Assembly: GCA_021155855.1 (NCBI GenBank)
Contig: JAJNAZ010000015.1
Coordinates: 1 to 50,218 of the forward strand
DNA from: Solirubrobacterales bacterium
GTDB lineage: Bacteria > Actinomycetota > Thermoleophilia > Solirubrobacterales > 70-9
DNA length: 50,218 bases
Direction of reading: 5' to 3'
Below, piece by piece: positions 1 to 7,153 of the stretch (position 1 is the stretch's first letter; every line of letters begins with the position of its first letter). The notes under the pieces are model-generated. The model saw only the letters and a list, made by a program, of their open reading frames with translations, was not told the DNA's origin and did no database searches. Position numbers and translations under genes: made by a program.

Positions 1-90
1 GCCAAGCGTTCGAGCCGCGCTGGCGCACCACGCAAGGCCGCAGCTCGATCAACCGCCAAGCGCACCACGTCCCGGTCGCGCGCCAAGTAG
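1..90 (+). CDS. C-terminal end of a basic, low-complexity protein (partial)
   Basis: Frame 1 stays open from the window edge to a TAG at 88-90 and encodes 29 residues made almost only of Ala, Lys, Arg, Ser and Thr. Such tails occur on histone-like proteins and on the SRPBCC proteins near 27.7 kb and 48.6 kb of this window. The start and any folded domain lie outside the window, so no function can be given. That it is coding is inferred from composition and from the open frame at the edge. Confidence 0.45.
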   Translation, partial: AKRSSRAGAPRKAAARSTAKRTTSRSRAK

Positions 91-333
91 GCGCGAAGGG
101 GCCGCCCTCCTCCAAGCGGCAGCGAAGCTGGCGACGGTCGCTGCGGCGACCCCTGTCTCTCCTGTCGAGGTATCCCCCCTTCGCGTGATCCCGGCGCTGC
201 TCGCCGTTGCGCAGAGCAGAAGGCCGGCCAGACGCTGCAGCAACGTGCGCCCGCGCCACGAGTCCTCGTCGGCGACTCCCTTGCCTCGGGGAGCGGTGGT
301 CAACCCGAGCAGCGCCGTGAGCCATCGGCGCGC
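91..333. other. Intergenic spacer, no gene seen
   Basis: About 240 bases between the edge CDS and the end of the mgtE-like gene. No convincing coding frame, RNA gene or strong terminator was found. A weak GTCGC/GCGAC hairpin lies near 138-151. Confidence 0.4.
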
Positions 334-1323
334 TCAGGTCGCGATCGGCACCGCGATCGCGAAGTAGACGGCGATCGAGAGCAGGTCCTGGATCACCGTC
401 GCTAGCGGCCCGGAACCGAAGGCGGGGTCGATGCCGAGCCGCTGAAAGCTCCAGGGAAGGGCCATCGCGACAACGGTCGCGATCGAGCAGCTCGCCAGCA
501 GTGCCAGCGCCACCGCCACCGCGACACGGCCGTCGCCGAAGGCGAGCGCCGCGAACAGCAGGAAGGCGGCACCGAGGATCATCCCCATCGCCGCCCCCGT
601 CATTAGCTCCCGCCCGACCACGCCCCGCACCGTGACCCCCACCGAGAGGCCGCGGATCAGCAGCGTCTCGGTTTGGGTCCCGACCGCATCGGCCATGTAG
701 ACGACGCCCGGGATGAAGAAGGCGAGCAGCACCTTGCGATCGAGCTCCTCCTCGAAGGCGCCGACGATCGCCACCGACGCCATCGCTCCGGCGAGGCCGA
801 TGAGCAGCCAAGGCAGTCGGTGCCAGATACGTCGGCCGACCGGCTCTTCGGAGGCGCGGCGGGCGCGCTTGGTGCTCGCCAGGTAGCCGCCCAGCCGTGC
901 CAGGTCCTCATCGTGCTCGCTCAGCAGCACGTCGAGCATCCGCCGCGAGGGCACGATGCCGCGAAAGCCCCCCTCGTCGTCGACCACCGCCAGCGTCTCG
1001 CCGTGGCGGACCATCTTCCAGGCGACCACTTCCTGGTCCTCGCCGGGGCCGACGACGGGCGGGTCGGCATCCATCACATCGGCGATGCGTACGTCGGCCG
1101 GGGCCGCCAGCAGGCGTTCGATCGGGACGAGGCCGACCAACGCCGAGGCGGCGAGGACGGCGATGGCGTCGGCGCTCTCGAAGCTGCTGTCGGCGAGCCC
1201 GTCGCGGACCTCGCCCACGGCCTGCTCGGGACGTGCCAGCGGCACGCGCGTGGTCGCGTGCTCGACGGCGACGCCCAGCGGCTCTACCGGGGCGGTGGGG
1301 TCGGGTGTGGACTCGGACGGCAT
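334..1323 (-). CDS. mgtE: MgtE-type divalent cation (magnesium) transporter with CBS domains
   Basis: 329 aa. A CBS pair occupies about residues 20-150 and is followed by the MgtE membrane domain (about 170-329) with roughly five membrane segments. The family signature is visible as ADAVGTQTETLLIRG (211-225), and the last part carries the GIDPA-x3-SGP and D-x4-IAVYF pattern that lines the Mg2+ pore in MgtE. Canonical MgtE proteins are about 450 aa and start with an MgtE_N helical domain; that domain is absent, so this is the short CBS-MgtE form. Role: Mg2+ (or Co2+) uptake at the inner membrane, gated by the cytoplasmic CBS domains. It stands alone; its promoter region carries a perfect palindrome (listed separately). 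Confidence 0.9.
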   Translation of the reverse strand: MPSESTPDPTAPVEPLGVAVEHATTRVPLARPEQAVGEVRDGLADSSFESADAIAVLAASALVGLVPIERLLAAPADVRIADVMDADPPVVGPGEDQEVVAWKMVRHGETLAVVDDEGGFRGIVPSRRMLDVLLSEHDEDLARLGGYLASTKRARRASEEPVGRRIWHRLPWLLIGLAGAMASVAIVGAFEEELDRKVLLAFFIPGVVYMADAVGTQTETLLIRGLSVGVTVRGVVGRELMTGAAMGMILGAAFLLFAALAFGDGRVAVAVALALLASCSIATVVAMALPWSFQRLGIDPAFGSGPLATVIQDLLSIAVYFAIAVPIAT

Positions 1324-1334
1324 CTGGGCGGCGC

Positions 1335-1355
1335 GACCGCGCCGCGGTCATCCTA
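1335..1355 (-). promoter_or_regulatory. mgtE promoter with palindromic leader element
   Basis: On the minus strand a TAGGAT hexamer (1350-1355) could be the -10 box. Between it and the ATG at 1323 lies a perfect palindrome, GACCGCG-C-CGCGGTC, at 1335-1349. It could be an operator or a leader hairpin. No protein partner is known. Confidence 0.35.
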
Positions 1356-1666
1356 TGGGCGCGGCGATCGCTGTCTCAGCCGGCGACCTCAAGGAGGCGG
1401 AAGAGGTCTAGCTCCCGCTCGGCCTTCGCGGTTGCCCGCTCGCGCCCCGGGTCATTGCGATGGACGCAGCCGCCCTGGAATCGTTGTAGGGGTCCCTCTC
1501 GGCGAGAACCTTTGTGCAACAGCCTCCGCCCATGGGATCGCGCCTCACCGTTTCCATGGCCTCATCTTGGCGGCCGGCGCCTGCTCCCGCATCGGACGAC
1601 GAGCGGTAGTGACCTCCAGCCGCCTCGCTGATCGCGCGGAGCGTCGGCGAAGGCCCTGCTCGTCGA
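1356..1666. other. Non-coding stretch between mgtE and a pseudogene
   Basis: About 310 bases with no recognisable intact gene on either strand. It probably includes further decayed sequence from the neighbouring SRPBCC-like pseudogene, but I could not align it to anything. Confidence 0.35.
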
Positions 1667-2048
1667 TCCGCCGGTCGGAAGCTTCTGGAGCATGACCAAC
1701 GTCTGCTCATGGCGGATCTCGTCGACCCGGTAGAACTGCCCGGGGTCCGCCCCAGATAGACCTCGGGGGTGAGCCGAACGGGATCGACCGCCAGGTCCTG
1801 GAGCGAGGCGTCGATGTGGTCGAGGTTGTGGATCTTCGCGCCGAGCAGGTTTTCGATCCACTCGTACGTGTAGAAGCCCGCGCGTCCCTGGCCCATTTGG
1901 ACGAGCCAAGGCCACACTCTGCGACCGGTGCCGCAATGTCGATCGCCCGTGTCGTCTGGTGGGCAGCGTCTGGCACGAGATCGTCACCGGGAAGCGGTCT
2001 GCCGGCCTCCTTGCAGGTGGCGCCCCAGTGTCGGTGCCATGGACGCAT
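1667..2048 (-). pseudogene. SRPBCC-like protein, broken by at least two frameshifts
   Basis: Three minus-strand frames carry consecutive parts of one protein. The first (from the ATG at 2048) reads RPWHRHWGAT ... ATRAIDIAAPVAE; the second continues with VWPWLVQMGQGRAGFYTYEW ... LTPEVYLGRTPG; the third continues with QFYRVDEIRHEQTLVMLQKL. The WPWLVQMG-x2-RAGFY block is typical of a family of actinobacterial SRPBCC-fold proteins with the same N-terminal pattern. The first break is one missing base near 1917 and the second lies near 1745. Nothing recognisable continues past about 1667, so the 3' end is lost too. The function of the parent family is not known to me. Confidence 0.75.
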
Positions 2049-2162
2049 GGCAAGAGAGGTCAGGCCGTAGACAACGCTCCCCGCCTAGGCCCCTCTGAGC
2101 CACCGCTGCTCGGTCATTGCGTTGGGCTCGATGGAGGTTGCCCGCACCGGGCCACCGGGTCA

Positions 2163-2879
2163 CTACTGATCAGCCGGTGTCAGCTGCCGAACTCGGTCGC
2201 TGAAGGTCCGCCACCGCCGCTCGTTGTCATGAACGAGCGAAGCCGAATACACCGCCACGTCCGCCGCCCTGTCGAGCAGCTCCGAGGCCGAGTACAGGTA
2301 CGCTGCAGAACTCCGCTCGCCCGCGAGGTCCTGGCGCAGAGCTTCGGGCGAGAAGTCCACGCGGCCGATGATCTCGAGGGCGCGGTGGATCAAGCGTGCG
2401 ATCAGCGACTGGGCGTCCGCCGCCTGCCAGTCGTTGGCGATGATCCGGTGGCGCTCGCCGAGCAGATCGGCGAACTCGGGAAACGCGGCGAGCGAGCCCG
2501 CGATTGCCCATCCCTTCTCCATCGCGGCGCCTAGCCACTGCCCGCCCGCCTCCATGTCGCCGGCCAGCGTCTCGAGGTCCCGCCGTAGCTGCTTGATTTC
2601 GGTCGGCTCGCCCTCTCCCTCCATGAACAGGACGCCGGATTCGGCGGTGAGTCCCGGCGCGTTGAGATCGGGCGCGCCCGCGAACGGCGCTGTGACGGGC
2701 CGATCGACCGGTGATACCGAGCTCCAGCGATCGGCGAGGGCCTTCAGCACTCGAGATGCCGCTTCGACCTCGACCGCCTGGCGGAGCGGGGCCTGCGCAT
2801 AGAACTTCTCGTGCTCTCGGTGGAACTCCGAGAGGTTGCCGATCATCTCCAGCAGCTGTGGGGGCGGTCCGTCACTCAT
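2163..2879 (-). CDS. Hypothetical protein, helical, soluble
   Basis: 238 aa, family not recognised. Mostly helical by composition, with no signal peptide and no membrane segment. Charged stretches such as EGEGEPTEIKQLRRDLETLA (near 90-110) and LLDRAADVAVYSASLVHDNE suggest a helical bundle. The frame is intact and codon use is like the neighbours. It is divergent from the HicB-like gene at 2939, and the 59-base gap between them must hold both promoters. It lies inside a corridor of pseudogenes yet is itself undamaged, so it is probably still under selection. Confidence 0.6.
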   Translation of the reverse strand: MSDGPPPQLLEMIGNLSEFHREHEKFYAQAPLRQAVEVEAASRVLKALADRWSSVSPVDRPVTAPFAGAPDLNAPGLTAESGVLFMEGEGEPTEIKQLRRDLETLAGDMEAGGQWLGAAMEKGWAIAGSLAAFPEFADLLGERHRIIANDWQAADAQSLIARLIHRALEIIGRVDFSPEALRQDLAGERSSAAYLYSASELLDRAADVAVYSASLVHDNERRWRTFSDRVRQLTPADQ

Positions 2880-2938
2880 CGGTACTGATTCGTCCCGGTT
2901 GCGTTCCCCGCCGGCCAGCGTAACCTAGTCGGCGCGGG

Positions 2939-3148
2939 ATGGCAGAACCGAGCGAGATCGAGCTGGTATTCGCGCCCGAGGACGAGGGCGGCTACCACGT
3001 CTATGCCCCCGAGCTCCCGGGCCTTCACACCCATCACGACGGCCTCGACGACGCGATCACGACGGCGTTGATCGACGGGGTTCACCTACTCGACCCGCCG
3101 CAGGTGCGTCTCGATGGCCTCTTGACTGGACGCCTGCCTTTGATCTGA
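2939..3148 (+). CDS. HicB-like small protein (antitoxin-type fold), solitary
   Basis: 69 aa. The N-terminal 45 residues match the HicB/UPF0150 beta-alpha fold: a strand ending in EDEGGYHVYAPELPG, then a turn and the helix GLDDAITTALIDG. HicB antitoxins bind and neutralise HicA mRNA interferases, and many autoregulate through a C-terminal DNA-binding domain. Here there is no DNA-binding domain, and no HicA frame is visible on either side, so it is either an orphan or a remnant of a toxin-antitoxin pair. A TAACCT hexamer at 2921-2926 could be its -10 box. Family assignment is moderately sure; an antitoxin role is not shown. Confidence 0.6.
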   Translation: MAEPSEIELVFAPEDEGGYHVYAPELPGLHTHHDGLDDAITTALIDGVHLLDPPQVRLDGLLTGRLPLI

Positions 3149-3237
3149 TCACGTCCGCCAATTCGGAGACGCTCATCTGCCAGAGGTCGCCCGTCGTTGT
3201 GCGCATCCACCTTGGCCCCCCGAGTTCGCGACCGAGG

Positions 3238-4254
3238 TCAAGCTGGGCCTACCGGAGGGTCGGTCTGTACAACCGGCAGGGCCAGATCCGCCATGGCGGC
3301 GTTGAACTTGGCCGGCTCGTCAGCGAACGGTTCGTGACCCGACTGCTCGAACCACACGAGCTTCTTCGAGGGCGCGGTGAGCGCCTCGAAGTAGGCCACG
3401 CTCGCCTCCGGCGGGACCCAGTGATCCTTGCGGCCGAGGAAGAGGAATACGGGCATCTCCAGTGCCGGCGCGAGGTCAAGGAGGTTCAGCCGCGAGGTCT
3501 CCGCCCACATCGCGTCGAGTGAGAACCGGAAGCCGCGCATGATCCGGGGCAGGTCGAAGATCGACGACTCGCGCACGCCGAGCGCGATGCGGGCGAGGCT
3601 CGGCCACGCTCTCGGGCGCATGCTGCCCTCGAGACGCGCCACGCAGGTGCGCTCCGTGAACAGCTGCTCGGCGGTGTGGGGTGGCGGGCCGATCTCGCGG
3701 AGCTTCTTCAGCGCCTTGCGGTTGCCGCGACGCTGCGCCTCTGCAAGCGCGTACGCGTACGAAGCCGTCTCGCTGGCGGCGGCGTCGCCGTACTGCCCGC
3801 TGCCGAGGTAGGCCGCGACCTTCTGAGGGAAGCGCGCGGCGTAGAGCACCCCGAGAGCCGAGCCCCATGAGTGCCCGAAGATCACGACCTTCGCCTTGTT
3901 GAGCCGCTTGCACACCGAGTCGACCAGCTCGTCGAGATCCGAGATGAATTGCTTGACGGTCATCGACAAGCGAGGGATGTCCGAGTAGAAGGACTTGCCG
4001 GCGCCGCGCTGGTCCCAGTAGACGACCGTAAAGCTCTTCTCCAGCGGCGCGTTGAAGAGACGGAAGAAGCGCGTCTCGCTGAGCCCGGGTCCGCCGTGTA
4101 GAAGGATCAACGGCGGGTTGGCGATGCTTTCGCCTCGAATCATCACCCATTGATCGAGGCCCCCGAGCCCGCGATACGCGATCTCGGCAACACTGCCCGG
4201 CAGCACCTCACCGTGTGGCCCACCGAACGGCGGCGTCTTTCCCGGATTCCTCAC
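3238..4254 (-). CDS. Alpha/beta hydrolase, proline iminopeptidase-like
   Basis: 338 aa, GTG start with GGAGGAG just upstream. Oxyanion motif HGGPG at 53-57, WDQRGAGKS at 80-88, nucleophile motif GHSWGS at 127-132 (Ser129), acid in GRKDHW (Asp277) and catalytic His307 in SGHEPF. The HGGPG plus WDQRGAGKS pair is typical of the prolyl aminopeptidase / S33 group. Many such proteins act on small amides, esters or lactones rather than on peptides, so the substrate is open. It has no signal peptide and should be cytosolic. Its neighbour upstream of the start is the DUF4177 gene on the same strand, with a 36-base gap. Confidence 0.85.
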   Translation of the reverse strand: MRNPGKTPPFGGPHGEVLPGSVAEIAYRGLGGLDQWVMIRGESIANPPLILLHGGPGLSETRFFRLFNAPLEKSFTVVYWDQRGAGKSFYSDIPRLSMTVKQFISDLDELVDSVCKRLNKAKVVIFGHSWGSALGVLYAARFPQKVAAYLGSGQYGDAAASETASYAYALAEAQRRGNRKALKKLREIGPPPHTAEQLFTERTCVARLEGSMRPRAWPSLARIALGVRESSIFDLPRIMRGFRFSLDAMWAETSRLNLLDLAPALEMPVFLFLGRKDHWVPPEASVAYFEALTAPSKKLVWFEQSGHEPFADEPAKFNAAMADLALPVVQTDPPVGPA

Positions 4255-4290
4255 GCACTCCTCCGGTCCCGCTCCGACCGAGGCGAGCTC

Positions 4291-4497
4291 CTAGGCGGCG
4301 CTGTCGTTCGAGTCAACCGGACGCTTGAGCAGGACGACCGGCCAGGCGATGAGGTCTCCGCGCTTGAGTGAGACCCCGACGGCCTCCCAGCCCTCAGATC
4401 CGAGCTTGTTGAGGCGATCGGGCGCCAGGCCGTCCGAACCCTTCCTGAGCCCCGCGGCATCCTTCAACGGAACCACCAGGTACTCCCATCTCGTCAT
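4291..4497 (-). CDS. DUF4177-like small protein
   Basis: 68 aa. The fold signature is a first strand WEYLVVPL, then LNKLGSEGWEAVGV and a final strand with VVLLKRP. This is the DUF4177 pattern (WEY-x-VV ... LN-x-LG-x-EGWE-x-V ... LKR). The biochemical role of DUF4177 is unknown. The ATG overlaps the TGA of the preceding 2TM gene by four bases (ATGA), so the two are translationally coupled. Confidence 0.8.
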   Translation of the reverse strand: MTRWEYLVVPLKDAAGLRKGSDGLAPDRLNKLGSEGWEAVGVSLKRGDLIAWPVVLLKRPVDSNDSAA

Positions 4498-4808
4498 CGG
4501 TCTGCCTCCTTACGTGGTGACGTGCTCTCGCGCAGGCGCTGTTCCTCGCGCTCGATCTCGGCGTCGGTGATCGGCTTGCGAACAAACACGTCCCAGGCAT
4601 TTGCCGCAACGCCGATGCCCCAGCCGAGAATCGGAAAGATCGGCCAGAACAGAGCGTCAGGGGTCGCGATGGCCCAGATACCGATCAGGACAGCATTGAC
4701 CAGCAGGTAGATGAAGACGTGCGTCTTGAAATCCCGCTTCTTCTCCAAGCGCTCGCGCGCCTGCTCTCGAAGGCCGGTAGTGCGTTCGGTGGTATCGAGT
4801 TCCGGCAT
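4494..4808 (-). CDS. 2TM domain membrane protein
   Basis: 104 aa from the ATG at 4808, which has ATGAGGAG as ribosome binding site; an upstream ATG in the same frame at 4907 would run into the neighbouring SnoaL remnant and lacks such a site. Residues about 10-30 are a charged helix, followed by two membrane segments, FKTHVFIYLLVNAVLIGIWA and WPIFPILGWGIGVAANAW, and a charged tail. This is the layout of the 2TM domain family found beside histidine kinases or alone. Function unknown. Coupled to the DUF4177 gene by an ATGA overlap. Confidence 0.75.
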   Translation of the reverse strand: MPELDTTERTTGLREQARERLEKKRDFKTHVFIYLLVNAVLIGIWAIATPDALFWPIFPILGWGIGVAANAWDVFVRKPITDAEIEREEQRLRESTSPRKEADR

Positions 4809-4910
4809 TGGCTCCTCATCCTTCGCATCGGTTGACGGGCAAGCATCGCAGCCCGAAGAGCGAGGGCCATCAGTACCCACGTCGTGAGGAGCGCCCGTAG
4901 GCAGCACGGA

Positions 4911-5178
4911 CCTACGTGACCGATCAGCACGGCGCGATCACCAATGTCTCGGATTTCCGAGACATCGAGGTGAATCTCAGCGAATACCTCGTAGAAGTCC
5001 CGCATCATCTGGCGGAGGCCCTCGTGTCCGCGGTAAACGGTCGTTTCCCCGCCCAGGAATGCCTGCATCGCCGGATGCCACTCGACATCGGGATCGATCT
5101 CCTCCACGATTGCCGCGACATCGCTGCGGTGAGAGCCTCCGCCACTCGCCGCACGATCTCCACGTTCTCCTGCGACAT
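4911..5178 (-). pseudogene. SnoaL-like (NTF2-fold) protein, frameshifted and truncated
   Basis: The frame starting at the ATG at 5178 reads MSQENVEIVRRVAEALTAA, a classic start of actinobacterial SnoaL-like proteins. The sequence then shifts frame, and the homology continues as VAAIVEEIDPDVEWHPAMQA ... HEGLRQMMRDFYEVFAE ... DIGDRAVLIGHVG, ending near 4911. The second half of the NTF2 fold is missing. Intact relatives are about 130 aa. The remnant is therefore broken by one frameshift near 5110-5125 and by loss of the 3' end. A GATACT hexamer and a perfect 12-base palindrome (5191-5202) remain at its old promoter. Confidence 0.8.
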
Positions 5179-5190
5179 CGCCCAGGCAGT

Positions 5191-5202
5191 ATCTCGCGAG
5201 AT
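5191..5202. promoter_or_regulatory. Perfect 12-base palindrome at the old SnoaL promoter
   Basis: ATCTCGCGAGAT is self-complementary. It overlaps the probable -10 region (GATACT on the minus strand) of the SnoaL-like pseudogene, so it could be a leftover operator. Confidence 0.3.
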
Positions 5203-5257
5203 GGGACGGGGCACCCCTTCACGCCGTCGATCTTCAGAGACCTAGACCCTGAAGCCG

Positions 5258-5710
5258 GTGGCGAAGTTCGACAAACCGCGCACCGTGCTCCTGCTCGACG
5301 AGGCCGCCGAGGCGCTGCGCTCGATGCCACGCCGCACCGACGAGCACCTGCGCAGCTGTTCCGCAGTAAGCGCGGGCTACCCATCCGGAGCCGGTCGGCG
5401 CACTATTGGTCGTGGAACCCCGTCCGCGCGGCTTTCTGGGCGACCCTGCCCGAGCACCGCCGGCGAGCGATCGGCGACCTCGAGTGGCCCTCGCTGCGGC
5501 ACTTCTGCGGGTGGTACTTCTACGTCAACCTCGGGTTCACCGACGAGCTGACCCGCCTACCAGCTCGGGCACGCCGACGCGAAGCTGGTCCGCGACCTGT
5601 ACGGGCACGGCCGCGCCGACGCTCTCGAGCGGCTGAAGCGCGGCGTTCGGGTCGAGGTGCGGCCGATCCGTGCCGCATCGCTGCCACATGTGGCGGGGGA
5701 GTCCGCATGA
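5258..5710 (+). pseudogene. Tyrosine recombinase (integrase) remnant, several frameshifts
   Basis: Three forward frames carry successive pieces of the catalytic domain. The first is FDKPRTVLLLDEAAEALRSM; the second is LFRSKRGLPI, then HYWSWNPVRAAFWATLP and EWPSLRHFCGWYFYVNLGFT; the third is YQLGHADAKLVRDLYGHGRA, ending at the TGA at 5708-5710. LRHFC is the second Arg box, and LGH-x8-LYGH is the His and Tyr box of tyrosine recombinases. The usual first His of box II is Trp here. The N-terminal arm-binding domain and first Arg box are not visible. At least two frameshifts make it inactive. Nearby pseudogenes suggest an old integrated element; no att repeats were found by eye. Confidence 0.8.
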
Positions 5711-5763
5711 TCAGCGGCGTTCACCCCCTCTTGTACCGGGAGCCCCGATTCTCTCGACCGCCG

Positions 5764-6597
5764 TCAGTCGAGCAGCAGGCTGACGACGATCGCGATCGGC
5801 GTGCCGTAGAGCGAGAGGCGGGCGAAGAGGTCCGGGCCGACGCCCCGGTAGGACACGGTCTGAAACAGCGTCAGGCCGACGACGTGGGCCAGGTTGATGA
5901 GCGCCATCCCACCCGCGATCAAAATCTGCGCCGACTGCGAGGAGAGTCCGCCGTCGCCGCTGAGATCGTCGCTGCCGCTCGCGGCGATGATCACGAGCAC
6001 GATCGTGCCGACGATCGCGACGACGATGCCGATCAGGTCCCGCGGGCTGAACGGCGGCAGGTTGCGTGACTCCGGCTCGCGCTCGCCGGGGTCGGCGCGG
6101 TGCTGTCCGGGGCCGACGTGCTCGACCTCGGCGACGGTTGGCTCCCCGTCCTCGTGGCGCTCCACGAACAGCTCGGTGATCGGCGGCTCGAAGTCGCGCT
6201 CGGCCTCCGCGATCCCCTGGCGCTCGAGGTAGGGGCCGCCCTCGCGGTGCGCGACGATCAGGATCTCGTCGGCGTCGAAGGTCTGCAGCGCGTCCTGGAT
6301 CGCCAGCCGCAGGTCGGGGTCGCCGATGGTGGCCTCGGCCTCGATCCCGGCGCGCCCGAGCTCGGCCGCCGAGTGCTCGAGTCGCTCGCGGGCGGCGACC
6401 AGGGCGTCGTCGACGTCTCCCATCGTATGCTCGATCCGGGACTCGGTCAGCGCCGGGGCGATCAAGCGCACCTCGGCCTCGCGGCCCTCGACGTGCTCGC
6501 GGACCGCGTCCCGCAGCGCGCCGCCGCTGATCTCCTCCGCGGCGACTACGAGCAGTCGGAATGTGCCCGTCGGCTCGCTGACGTCGGCGGTGGCCAC
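5764..6597 (-). CDS. Universal-stress-like domain fused to a membrane domain
   Basis: 277 aa from the GTG at 6597, which follows GGGAGG; an ATG seven codons upstream is possible. The N-terminal half (about residues 10-140) looks like a Rossmann-type stress domain: LLVVAAEEISG, then ALQTFDADEILIVAHREGG, as in UspA-like proteins of actinobacteria. The C-terminal 110 residues hold about three membrane segments (IGIVVAIVGTIVLVIIA, ILIAGGMALINLAHVVGL, GTPIAIVVSLLL). Function unknown; sensing or membrane stress are guesses. It lies just downstream of the mog gene on the same strand with a 46-base gap and could share its transcript. Confidence 0.65.
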   Translation of the reverse strand: MATADVSEPTGTFRLLVVAAEEISGGALRDAVREHVEGREAEVRLIAPALTESRIEHTMGDVDDALVAARERLEHSAAELGRAGIEAEATIGDPDLRLAIQDALQTFDADEILIVAHREGGPYLERQGIAEAERDFEPPITELFVERHEDGEPTVAEVEHVGPGQHRADPGEREPESRNLPPFSPRDLIGIVVAIVGTIVLVIIAASGSDDLSGDGGLSSQSAQILIAGGMALINLAHVVGLTLFQTVSYRGVGPDLFARLSLYGTPIAIVVSLLLD

Positions 6598-6643
6598 CCT
6601 CCCAGGATGCCCGCGCAAAGAGGGTCCGAAACTCGATCGTTGC

Positions 6644-7153
6644 TCAGTGGTGCTTGCCGCGCCCGGCGAGCAGCCCGAGCACGTGCGGCAGCGCCTCTGC
6701 GATCGCGCTGCCGGCCTGCTCGATCGCCGGCGGGTTGCCCGGGAAGTTGACGATCAGCGTGCGACCCCGGGTGCCCGCGACCCCGCGCGAAGCCATCCAC
6801 ATCGGGGTGTGCTCGCGCGAGGCGGCGCGCATCGCCTCGCCGATGCCGGGCGCCTCGCGCTCGATCACAGCCCTGGTCGCCTCCGGGGTCACGTCGTCGG
6901 GCGCGAACCCGGTGCCGCCGGTGGTCAGCACCAGCTCGCAGCCGCCCTGATCGCACCACCAGCGCAGCCGCCCCTCGATCAGCGCCAGCTCGTCGGGGAT
7001 CACCTCGGTGCCGACCACGGTGACGCCGAGCCGCTCGGCGAACGCGGCCAGCGCCGGACCGCCGAGGTCCTCGCCGTCGCCGCGGGACCGCGAGGTCGAG
7101 ATCGTCAGCACCGCGGCGCCGATCTCGCCCCGCTCGCGTGCCCCGTGGCTCAC
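6644..7153 (-). CDS. mog: Molybdopterin adenylyltransferase (MogA/MoaB family)
   Basis: 169 aa from a GTG at 7153. That start overlaps the TGA of the moaDEC fusion by four bases (GTGA), which fixes it and couples the genes. Motifs: VLTISTSRSRGDGEDLGGPA at the start, TTGGTGFAPDDVTPEAT (the family's GGTG and D-x-T-x-E loop that binds molybdopterin) and NFPGNPPAIEQ near the end. MogA/MoaB adenylylates molybdopterin to MPT-AMP, the substrate for Mo insertion by MoeA. Cytosolic. The length is usual for the family. Confidence 0.92.
   Translation of the reverse strand: MSHGARERGEIGAAVLTISTSRSRGDGEDLGGPALAAFAERLGVTVVGTEVIPDELALIEGRLRWWCDQGGCELVLTTGGTGFAPDDVTPEATRAVIEREAPGIGEAMRAASREHTPMWMASRGVAGTRGRTLIVNFPGNPPAIEQAGSAIAEALPHVLGLLAGRGKHH

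Noticed and set aside
2939-3237. Complete HicAB toxin-antitoxin pair
   Set aside because: No HicA-like frame (about 60 aa with the conserved His) is visible up- or downstream of the HicB-like gene.
4809-4907. N-terminal extension of the 2TM protein from the ATG at 4907
   Set aside because: The extension has no homology and lacks a ribosome binding site, while the ATG at 4808 has GAGGAG before it.
5258-5710. Active integrase with attachment site
   Set aside because: The homology jumps between three frames and no tRNA or flanking direct repeat was seen.
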